NCBI GenBank assembly: GCA_041749075.1
Contig: JBGTBY010000028.1
Span: 17,549-81,548, forward strand
DNA length: 64,000 nucleotides
Source of the DNA: CAMTWZ01 sp041749075
GTDB taxonomy: Bacteria; Bacteroidota; Rhodothermia; Balneolales; HLUCCA01
Direction: 5' to 3'
Shown here: positions 43,927 through 51,532 of the stretch, piece after piece
Position numbering within the stretch: the first letter of the stretch is position 1
How the letters are laid out: every line of letters starts with the position of its first letter
The notes under the pieces: generated by a model
The model's database searches: none
What the model saw: only the letters and a program-made list of their open reading frames with translations
Told to the model about the DNA's origin: nothing
Made by a program: the position numbers and the translations under genes

Positions 43927-45546
43927 ATGCAGATATTTGAACAAGTCGTCTCATTTTTGAACGGCATCATTTGGAATACACCGAGCATCTTCCCGATGAT
44001 GATCGCCCTCCTCCTCGGATACGGGATCTTCATCACCCTCCGCCTTGGGTTCATCCAAGTCCGTCAGTTCAAGCACGGCTTGAGAGTCGTGAGTGGCTAT
44101 TACGACGATCCGAACGATGTCGGCGATGTGAACCACTATCAAGCCTTGAGCACCGCTCTTTCGGCTACGGTCGGTATCGGAAACATCGCCGGTGTGGCCA
44201 TTGCCATCCACTACGGTGGTCCCGGCGCCATTTTTTGGATGTGGATCACCGCCGCATTGGGCATGGCTGTGAAGTACTCCGAATGTACATTGGCGGTTCA
44301 TTACCGGAATACGAATCCGGATGGATCCGTATCCGGTGGACCGATGTATTACATCGAAAAAGGACTGGGCCCCAATTGGAAGTGGCTCGCCATCCTCTTC
44401 GCGATTTCCGCTGTGATCTGTTCCTTTCTAACCGGTAATGCGGTCCAGGCAAACACGGTTGCCGATACGGTTCAAACCACATTCTTCATTCCTACCTGGA
44501 TCACCGGACTCATCACCGCTTCCATCGTCGCTTTTGTAATTCTAGGGGGCATCAAACGGATCGGCAGCGTGACGGCCCGCCTCACCCCATTAATGGCGGT
44601 ATTGTATGTGTTCGGCGCGTTGGTCATTCTCTTTCTGAACTACGACCAGATTCTGCCATCCTTCGAACTCATAATATCCTCCGCCTTCAATCCAGTTGCA
44701 GGTGCGTATGGTGTCGGCTCCGGTGCCATCATCACCACCATGGTTTGGGGCATCAAACGCGGATTGTTCTCCAATGAAGCCGGACAAGGTTCCGCACCGA
44801 TCGCGCATGCCGCAGCCCGTACCGACGAGCCTGTTCGTGAAGGCGCCGTAGCTCTCCTCGAGCCGTTCATCGACACCTTGATGATCTGTACCATGACCGG
44901 CCTCGTGATCATCATCACTGGCGTGTGGGACGACAAACACAGTGCACAAATTCCTCTAGTATCCACTGATGCCAGAACCGAATTGGTTGAAGGGTCTCGT
45001 CTTATTGTTGAAAACGGCATCCCGCAAAACGGCCAATTCATCCGATATGATTTCCCTGTAGACACGCTTTATCTTGATGTGGCTCTTGCAGTTCCATTCA
45101 CAGGTGAAGTGGTGTTCAATGAAGGGCGCCGCATGGCGGTTGATGGAACCGGAACCGAATACACCAACCTCTATGGAAACGTGATTGAAAACGGCGCCAG
45201 CCTCACGTCATATGCGTTCGAACGCGGCCTATCTCCTTTGTTCAATGGCGGACGCTACCTCGTCACCATCTGCGTGATCCTGTTCGGCATCTCCACCGCC
45301 ATCAGCTGGAGTTACTATGGCGATCGCTCCATCCAATATCTGGCCGGCGACAAATCCATCGTCTATTATCGTGTGGTGTATGTGGCGATGCACTTCGTCG
45401 GCGCCGTTCTCAGCCTCACACTGGTCTGGTCGATCGGCGATATCATGCTTGGATTGATGACCATTCCGAACTTGATCGCCTTGTTCATGTTGTCCGGTGT
45501 GGTTGTCAAACTGACGAAAGACTATTTCAGTCGCGTGCAAGATTAA
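43927..45546 (+). CDS. Alanine/sodium symporter (AGCS family)
   Basis: 539 residues, about 11 helices. Begins MQIFEQVVSFLNGIIWNTPSI; family landmarks are TALSATVGIGNIAGVAIAIHYGGPGAIFWMW and KRGLFSNEAGQGSAPIAHAAAR, the AGCS signature. It imports alanine or glycine with Na+. A periplasmic insertion of about 90 residues (from roughly 340 to 430, containing VSTDARTELVEGSRLIVENG) lies between helices; this loop is longer than in Bacillus AlsT and is known in some FCB-group homologues. upp follows after 2 nt, so the two are cotranscribed. Confidence 0.93.
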   Translation: MQIFEQVVSFLNGIIWNTPSIFPMMIALLLGYGIFITLRLGFIQVRQFKHGLRVVSGYYDDPNDVGDVNHYQALSTALSATVGIGNIAGVAIAIHYGGPGAIFWMWITAALGMAVKYSECTLAVHYRNTNPDGSVSGGPMYYIEKGLGPNWKWLAILFAISAVICSFLTGNAVQANTVADTVQTTFFIPTWITGLITASIVAFVILGGIKRIGSVTARLTPLMAVLYVFGALVILFLNYDQILPSFELIISSAFNPVAGAYGVGSGAIITTMVWGIKRGLFSNEAGQGSAPIAHAAARTDEPVREGAVALLEPFIDTLMICTMTGLVIIITGVWDDKHSAQIPLVSTDARTELVEGSRLIVENGIPQNGQFIRYDFPVDTLYLDVALAVPFTGEVVFNEGRRMAVDGTGTEYTNLYGNVIENGASLTSYAFERGLSPLFNGGRYLVTICVILFGISTAISWSYYGDRSIQYLAGDKSIVYYRVVYVAMHFVGAVLSLTLVWSIGDIMLGLMTIPNLIALFMLSGVVVKLTKDYFSRVQD

Positions 45547-45548
45547 GC

Positions 45549-46184
45549 ATGAGTGAATTCAAAACTCTGACAGTAGTGGAACATCCCGTGGTGGCACGGG
45601 ATCTGACCACCTTGCGGGATAAGACGACACCCAGCGCGGCATTTCGTCCGGCGCTGAACCGCATCGCCACGATTCTGGCTTATCATGCTCTGGATCACCT
45701 TCCACTGCTCGATATCCGGGTGGAAACACCCATCACCACGACCAAAGGGCACATCATCGACACTCAATTGGTCGTGGTCCCAATCTTGAGAGCGGGATTG
45801 GGTATGGTCGAGCCCATCACGCAGTTCATCCCGGATGTTAAAATCGGTCACCTGGGCATCTACCGCGACAAAGTGACACATAAACCGATCGATTATTACG
45901 TTAATCTCCCATCCGGATTGGAGAAATCGGTCGTGTTGCTTGTCGATCCCATGTTGGCAACAGGTGGTTCGGCTACCGACGCTATCCATTACTTGAAGAA
46001 AGCCGGGGCCAAGCACATCCGGTTCATCTGCCTGATCGCTGCTCCCGAAGGGGTTCGTGCCGTTTCCGACGCGCATCCCGATGTCACCATCATCACCGCC
46101 GCACTCGATGAACGCCTCAACGAAAACGCCTATATCGTGCCCGGTCTCGGCGACGCCGGCGACCGCATCTTTGGCACGGATTAG
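45549..46184 (+). CDS. upp: Uracil phosphoribosyltransferase
   Basis: 211 residues. Core motifs: HPVVARDLTTLRDKTTPSAAFR at the N-terminus, VVVPILRAGLGMVEP, the PRPP loop VLLVDPMLATGGSATDAI, and the uracil-binding C-terminus YIVPGLGDAGDRIFGTD. It converts uracil and PRPP to UMP in salvage. The last 14 nt overlap the TTG-initiated lptC frame. Confidence 0.97.
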   Translation: MSEFKTLTVVEHPVVARDLTTLRDKTTPSAAFRPALNRIATILAYHALDHLPLLDIRVETPITTTKGHIIDTQLVVVPILRAGLGMVEPITQFIPDVKIGHLGIYRDKVTHKPIDYYVNLPSGLEKSVVLLVDPMLATGGSATDAIHYLKKAGAKHIRFICLIAAPEGVRAVSDAHPDVTIITAALDERLNENAYIVPGLGDAGDRIFGTD

Positions 46185-46725
46185 TCCCCTTCTGCTGCTT
46201 CTACTGCTTCCGGCATGTGGAAACCTGTCGGAATCGGACCAACAAGCCGTCAAAGAAGCCTTGTCCGACTCGCTCGCCTACATCAGCGAAAGTTGGGACA
46301 TCAACGTGAGCATCATCGAGCACGGATTGCGGAAAGTCGACATCACCGCACCGTACGGAACCAGCAAAGAATCCAGTACGGGAACAGAAATGACGCTCAC
46401 GGGTCCGGTGAATGTGACCGTTCGTGACACATCCGGAGCCATGGAAGTCGAAATTCGGTCGGATGCGGCCCGATATAGCACCCGAGAAGGTCAATTCATC
46501 TTTGACGGAAATGTGCGCGCCAGAACCTTCAATAACAAGCGGCTGACTGCGGAATACCTGGTCTGGTATCAGAAATCAGGGGACATTTCTTCACCCGGGT
46601 TCGTGCGGATCGTGACGCCCACAGACAGCATCGAAGGGCGCGGACTCATGGGCAAAGCCGATCTCTCGGTCTATGAACTATCCGATTTGAGCGGCTCCAT
46701 CGAGCTGGAGAAGAACGACGAATGA
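46171..46725 (+). CDS. lptC: LptC-like LPS export lipoprotein
   Basis: About 184 residues. No ATG gives a sensible N-terminus; TTG 46171 yields MARISPLLLLLLLPAC, a textbook lipoprotein signal with Cys16 as the acylation site. The rest has the LptC-like jellyroll: GPVNVTVRDTSGAMEVEIRSDAARYSTREGQFIFDGNVRARTFNNKRLTAEYLVWYQKS. In the FCB group LptC is often a lipoprotein, not an inner-membrane anchored protein as in Escherichia coli. It hands LPS from LptB2FG to LptA. It overlaps upp by 14 nt and the next gene by ATGA. Confidence 0.82.
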   Translation: MARISPLLLLLLLPACGNLSESDQQAVKEALSDSLAYISESWDINVSIIEHGLRKVDITAPYGTSKESSTGTEMTLTGPVNVTVRDTSGAMEVEIRSDAARYSTREGQFIFDGNVRARTFNNKRLTAEYLVWYQKSGDISSPGFVRIVTPTDSIEGRGLMGKADLSVYELSDLSGSIELEKNDE

Positions 46726-48050
46726 AATCCGTCTTCCTCACGCTTCTGCTATGGATGATCGCCGTGCCGGCACTGGCTCAGAACCGTGTGGAGATCCTTC
46801 GGGCGAACCGAGGAACCGGAGAGCAGACAGCGGATGGATTTGTGCGTCGACTTACCGGAAACGTGTTGCTACGCTCCGAGAAAATCACCGTCGCCACCGA
46901 TTCTGCCATCCATTATGTCGATAAAAATGAACTGCTTGCGTTCGGAAACATCACCATCACGACAGAAACAGACATCATCACCACCGACGAGCTGTTCTAT
47001 AACACCCGCACTGAGCAGAGCCGATTGAAGGGGAATGTGGAAATCAGGCGGGATTCGACCGTCATCTATTCAGAAACCACCAATTACGATTTCAAAACAG
47101 AGATAGCTGTCTTTCGAGACCCCATCCGCATGGTCGATACAAAAGGCGAATTGCAGGCCCAACGCGGCACCTATTTCGCGAAAACGGATAGTGCGATGGT
47201 GTTCGGAAACGTGCAAGTGGCCGATTCCACCTATTACATCGAAGCGGACAGCCTCTACAGCAACCGCACTTCGGAAAGCCATAAGATGTTCGGGATGGTG
47301 TTTCTGCACGACATAAAAGAAGACACACGCATCACTGGACGTTATGTGGAAGCCGATTCGACCGGCCGGCGGTGGATTCAAGGTGACGCCTTCATCGAGC
47401 AGATCGACAGCACCTCGGCCGACACCACCTATCTCCGCGCCGCCGATATCCTTGTGACTCGGGCGGATGGTTATCGCACCATTCTCGCGATTGGTGATGT
47501 GATGTCGTGGTCGGCCGATTACGCCACCTTATCCGATACCACGACCGTCTTCGAAGCCGATTCCCTCACCATTCTGCGTGGTTCACCTCGGGCTTGGCAC
47601 AAAGACATGCAACTGAGCGGCGACAGCCTCGACATCCATACACGGAATGAAAAGATCGAGCGGATCATTGCGATCGGGAGTCCGTCGGCCGCGCAACGAG
47701 ATTCGGTGACGCTCCGGGTGCATCAGATGAAGGGTGACACCCTCATCATATCGTTCGACGACGGCGTGTTGAGGCAATTCAGCATCCGAACCAACGCGAA
47801 CATCCTCTATCACAGCAAAACAGACGAGGATGCGCCGGATGGGGCCATCGAAATGAGCGCGGTTGCCATCGATGTGCTGTTCGAAGACGGCGATGCCACC
47901 GATGTGAAAGCCGTGAAAGGCATCACCGGATCCTATCTGGAAGAATCCGCCGACCTCGACTCGCGCCGCATGCCCGGTGTGAAATGGGAGCCGGAGGAGA
48001 AGCCCCTCCGGCCCACTGTACGACCTACGCCGCGTCTGACGCCTATTTAA
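46722..48050 (+). CDS. LptA/OstA-like periplasmic protein
   Basis: 442 residues, far longer than Escherichia coli LptA (185). A signal peptide (SVFLTLLLWMIAVPALAQ) precedes repeated OstA-type beta strands: LTGNVLLRSEKITVATDSAIHYVDKNELLAFGNITITTETDIITTDELFYNTRTEQSRLKGNVEIRR, then KTDSAMVFGNVQVADSTYYIEADSLY. The repeats suggest a single-chain elongated jellyroll that could span much of the periplasm on its own. Adjacent lptC supports a role in LPS transport. The Pro/Arg-rich C-terminus (RPTVRPTPRLTPI) is probably disordered. Converges on the metalloprotease gene with 8-nt overlap. Confidence 0.85.
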   Translation: MKSVFLTLLLWMIAVPALAQNRVEILRANRGTGEQTADGFVRRLTGNVLLRSEKITVATDSAIHYVDKNELLAFGNITITTETDIITTDELFYNTRTEQSRLKGNVEIRRDSTVIYSETTNYDFKTEIAVFRDPIRMVDTKGELQAQRGTYFAKTDSAMVFGNVQVADSTYYIEADSLYSNRTSESHKMFGMVFLHDIKEDTRITGRYVEADSTGRRWIQGDAFIEQIDSTSADTTYLRAADILVTRADGYRTILAIGDVMSWSADYATLSDTTTVFEADSLTILRGSPRAWHKDMQLSGDSLDIHTRNEKIERIIAIGSPSAAQRDSVTLRVHQMKGDTLIISFDDGVLRQFSIRTNANILYHSKTDEDAPDGAIEMSAVAIDVLFEDGDATDVKAVKGITGSYLEESADLDSRRMPGVKWEPEEKPLRPTVRPTPRLTPI

Positions 48051-49902
48051 GGAGCATGATTTTGCGCGTGTGGATGAAGTCACCTGCTTGCATACGAACC
48101 AAATACACTCCGCTGACCATCGTCGATGCATTGAAATCCAATGTGTGTGTTCCGGCCGGTTTGGGTTCGTTCACAAGTACAGCCACTTCACGTCCAAGCA
48201 TATCCACCACAGAAATCCGAACCCTCGTGTCAAGCGGCAGATCATATCGAATAGCAGTTGATGGGTTGAATGGATTCGGCCATGCTGGATGAAGGGCGAA
48301 GATTTCAGGGGTCAATTGTTCTGCTTTCTCTTTAAGAATGCTGAAACCTGAAATCCAGTCTGTGGAATTCGAGTTTCCCGAAACCTGACTGGATGTATTG
48401 ACTGCCTTGGCGTACCATCTCCAATCGCTGGCTGTAGGTGAATCCATTGAGATGTCCCAATCTGTGTAGGTTGTGGAGCTCGTAGTACCCAATTGAACCG
48501 GTGTGTGCAGATAACCGTCGCTATTACGTCTCTCTTGTCGCCAAATCTGATAGTGAGCGATATTCGGTGACGTGCTGGCCGTCCAAGCCAATTCCGGCAT
48601 ACCCCAACCTGAGTTGGTGATCTCGAAGTTGGTTGGTGCATGTGGTGGTTGCGTTGGTGCATTCAAGTTTGAAACAGCTGAGGCGCGCTCGTTCCAAACT
48701 CTTGCATTGTCTTCATCCTCTTCCGAACCCATTGGTACGCCACCTAATGTCTTATCAGGATTCGACCAATAATTGATTCGATCTCCACTTGGGCCATAGG
48801 ACATGATCGTATGCCAATCCATCGGTTCATATCTGTAGCCATGTCCATAATCGAACGGTGAGTTTGATGCGTTTGCCAAATCATGGTTCGCTCCGATATT
48901 ATGGCCTATCTCGTGGGCGAATGTGTAGTTCGCAGCCGCATAATCATAACGAGCTATTGAGAATGCATACGTTGCGGGAATTGAGGCATGCATCCAACCA
49001 ATTCCCGCACCTTGCGAACCAGTTATCAGGACAACAAGATTCGCACCATAATCATATCGTAAATAGTGTACATTTTCCATATATCCAGACAAGGTGCCAA
49101 TACCAGTGCAATCAGTTACAGGTGGTGTGAATGCAAGCGAGGTTGTGAGTCTGCATAAATTAAGTATATCATTAGAGCTTTCAGAATACGCCACCTCAAC
49201 GGTATGCACTATATCGATACTCGCCGAAACATTGCTCAAAGTGAACGAATCATTCGTATAATCTGCCGCGAGTTCGATTAATTGATTCATGTTTCCACCG
49301 AAATTATTCTTAGCGTTTGTGGTATATGCGACAAGCACCTTGATTTCAGGGTCGGATTGGGTGGAATGAGCTGAAGATCCACCCTTTTTATTGGTTTCGG
49401 TTTCATTATGATCTCCGGCCAGAATGGAATGAGATTCTCTCTCGAATTTGCTTGGATCAATCTCAATTAGCGCATGAAGCCCTCCTCCAAGTGGTTCCAA
49501 AAGAAAATTAATGTCTCTTGTGCGAAATTGCCCCAATACGTCGTCACCCCAAACCGACAATTTGACAGTTGCAGCAGGATCCTCTTCAATAATCCCAGTC
49601 CACATAACCCCTGTATCATTCAGTCGCGAATTCTTAGCACTTGATCGATGCAACATCAATTCCCGATCATCTGTAAAATTCAACAAAACATTGCTTTTTC
49701 CACCAATCTCGATCGTATTTTCGATATTGACAATTTCAACCTGTTTGGTATAGGCTCTTGCATGTATAGCGCGTAGGACATTTTCCTGACGATTCGAAAG
49801 CACTATTTTCGATTCGTCTTGGTAGGTGAATAACCCACTTGTTTAACCGTAAGAATTTGAATCAAACAAGATGAGACATACTAATAGGTATATTGTTTTC
49901 AT
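48043..49902 (-). pseudogene. T9SS-secreted reprolysin-type metalloprotease, in-frame TAA after signal peptide
   Basis: From ATG 49902 the frame reads MKTIYLLVCLILFDSNSYG, then TAA (49845-49843), then TSGLFTYQDESKIVLSNRQE and on without a shift to the end at 48043. Without the stop it would be a 619-residue secreted protease. The body has the metzincin site HEIGHNIGANHD (about residues 297-308 counted from GTG 49803), a fibronectin-III-like segment (PHAPTNFEITNSGWGMPELAWTA), and a type A T9SS sorting domain (PNPFNPSTAIRYDLP ... YLVRMQAGD). A GGAG ribosome binding site precedes the ATG. From GTG 49803 a leader-less, 586-residue product could be made but not exported. One C-to-T change (CAA to TAA) would explain it. 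Strand AT-richer than neighbours. Confidence 0.82.
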
Positions 49903-50003
49903 GATCATACTCCAAATAATATTTTGGTTTTATACGAATTTTTGTGATTTATACAGGCACTCTATCAACCTCCTTTTTCAAGAATACTGCTTAGTTAATG
50001 GTT

Positions 50004-50765
50004 TTAGTTGAGTTTGTAATCAATTAATGTCCATTGACCGAAGACCTCGCCCTCATCAAGTTCAGGTGGCCATCTCAATTCCCCACCTACAATTCCGATG
50101 CCTGGTTTTATATACCAATTATAATAGTTGATATCCGCGAGCCCTAGTGAATAGTGTCCATAAACATAGCACCCTTCAAAACGGCCATAATCCGTTTCAA
50201 AAGTTGCATTGATGCCAAGTAGTTTAACATTTTCGGTTTGTTGGGGTGAGAATTCTCCTGTTTGATAGTTGTAACTAAGCCCAGATATTTGCCAATTATC
50301 ACCAGTTTCGCCAGGATATTTATAGTTTAATTCAAGATTATACTTCTCAGCAGATAGTTCCCCATGTTTTAATCCACCAACCAAATAATACCCGGAATCA
50401 CTAGATTGTAACTTACCATTAGCATAAAGCCATACTACGTTTTCCAAGTCTGGTCCTTGGTTTTTCCGAAACCTTTGCAAACCAAAGGCCAACACCTTTA
50501 CACCATTTGCGACAATATCGTGGCTACTTAATACTTCTTCCCGAACTGTATCAGCAAAATCCGGTGAAATACGCCATTGATGATACTCCCAGAAGTTTCC
50601 CACTTCCAACGGAATCAAAGGCTGAGACGAAGGTATGAATTTATCGACCTTGTCTTTGTCATTATCCACCAACCCGCATCCTGCGATGCACATCAAGCAG
50701 ACAAGTAGCAACGGTGCAATAACTGCATCACTGGAAAAGACCATAGGTTTTGAAAACGTCTTCAT
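50004..50765 (-). CDS. Uncharacterised lipoprotein
   Basis: 253 residues, intact. The signal LLLVCLMCIAGC ends in a lipobox with Cys about residue 30 and is followed by an acidic linker (GLVDNDKDKVDKF). The body begins PLEVGNFWEYHQWRISPDFADTV, a phrase common in FCB-group secreted proteins of unknown role, and is rich in aromatics (YNWYIKPGIGIVGGELRWPPE). It is AT-richer than the flanking genes, like the neighbouring metalloprotease and barrel genes, so it is part of the accessory island. No enzyme motif seen. Confidence 0.75.
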   Translation of the reverse strand: MKTFSKPMVFSSDAVIAPLLLVCLMCIAGCGLVDNDKDKVDKFIPSSQPLIPLEVGNFWEYHQWRISPDFADTVREEVLSSHDIVANGVKVLAFGLQRFRKNQGPDLENVVWLYANGKLQSSDSGYYLVGGLKHGELSAEKYNLELNYKYPGETGDNWQISGLSYNYQTGEFSPQQTENVKLLGINATFETDYGRFEGCYVYGHYSLGLADINYYNWYIKPGIGIVGGELRWPPELDEGEVFGQWTLIDYKLN

Positions 50766-50889
50766 AGTGCGGGGGCGAGGGTTGATACGTTTAGATCAAC
50801 TTAGGATAATATTTGATAAAGTCAAGTTAGAATTGGTAAAGCGTAAAGGGGCTACTATTGCTGGTACATCAGGTGAAAGCGTGATACAA

Positions 50890-51429
50890 TTAAAAAAGAA
50901 GCGCCTTCACCACAACCATCCCGCTTGAAATGGTTGTTTTGGCCATAATGCTGGCCCACATCGAAACACCGATTCCAAGAAATCAGACCGGTTTGAATAA
51001 GACTTGAGCTTCGATCGGTAGTGACATCCCAGTAAAACTACTTTCCCCATCCACTATCTGTTCACGTCCCCATACATGGCCGACTCCGGCAGATGTGGAG
51101 AGTGTCTATATGGACACATCGAACTGGTATCCCACGTTCATATTGAGTTCCCCAAACCCGATGATCCTGTCAGATGAGGGAATCACAGCGGGGTAATAGG
51201 ATCCATCCTGCGAATCCAAATAGCGGATGCCCATGATTCCGAATGGTGTCGAATAATGGGCACTGACCATGCCCGTGAATCCGCTGAACTGTTCTCCTCC
51301 CGATTGACCCACACCGAGCTTGATCCAGGTTTTATTTTGGGCAGAAACTATAGGTGTTTGTGCAGAAGAAATGGAAACAAATAGAGCTCCCATCAGAACA
51401 GTAACATATAGAATTCGACTTATCATCAT
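50890..51429 (-). pseudogene. Small outer-membrane beta-barrel with two in-frame stops
   Basis: From ATG 51429 (or 51426) the frame gives a signal peptide (ILYVTVLMGALFVSISSAQ) and barrel strands (WIKLGVGQSGGEQFSGFTGM, IIGFGELNMNVGYQFDVSI), then TAG at 51108-51106. Reading on in the same frame gives TLSTSAGVGHVWGREQI ... MSLPIEAQVLFKPV, then TGA at 50985-50983, then FLGIGVSMWASIMAKTT ... VVVKALLF and a final TAA at 50892-50890. The strand pattern, the KPx-FLGIG phrase and the terminal Phe match FCB small outer-membrane proteins, so the three pieces are one gene of about 179 codons. There is no frameshift. Either a young pseudogene or a recoded gene. Confidence 0.8.
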
Positions 51430-51432
51430 CCA

Positions 51433-51440
51433 TGAATTTA
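51433..51440 (-). promoter_or_regulatory. Putative leaderless promoter box of barrel gene
   Basis: TAAATTCA on the minus strand, 3 nt (TGG) before ATG 51429, the same layout as five other units. An intact promoter box before an interrupted gene suggests recent inactivation. Confidence 0.38.
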
Positions 51441-51463
51441 GGCAAAACACTCCGATTTGCGAC

Positions 51464-51532
51464 TCTTCCTACTTCTCCCTTCCTACTTCCCCGCATCTAG
51501 CTTCATGCATCAAGCATCCCGCATTCAGCTTC
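51464..51532. repeat. Degenerate short-repeat spacer
   Basis: TTCCTACTTC occurs at 51466-51475 and 51480-51489, followed by overlapping GCATC/GCTTC units (51493-51531) including the decamer AGCATCCCGC (51513-51522), which recurs at 60413-60422. It lies directly beyond the 3' end of the EF-G-like gene. Confidence 0.5.

Noticed and set aside
49803..49902. Programmed frameshift in the metalloprotease
   Set aside because: Signal peptide and body are in the same frame, with only a stop codon between them; no slippery sequence is needed.
50635..50928. 97-codon plus-strand frame over the lipoprotein signal region
   Set aside because: It is antisense to the lipoprotein start and the barrel 3' end, with no domain and no ribosome binding site.
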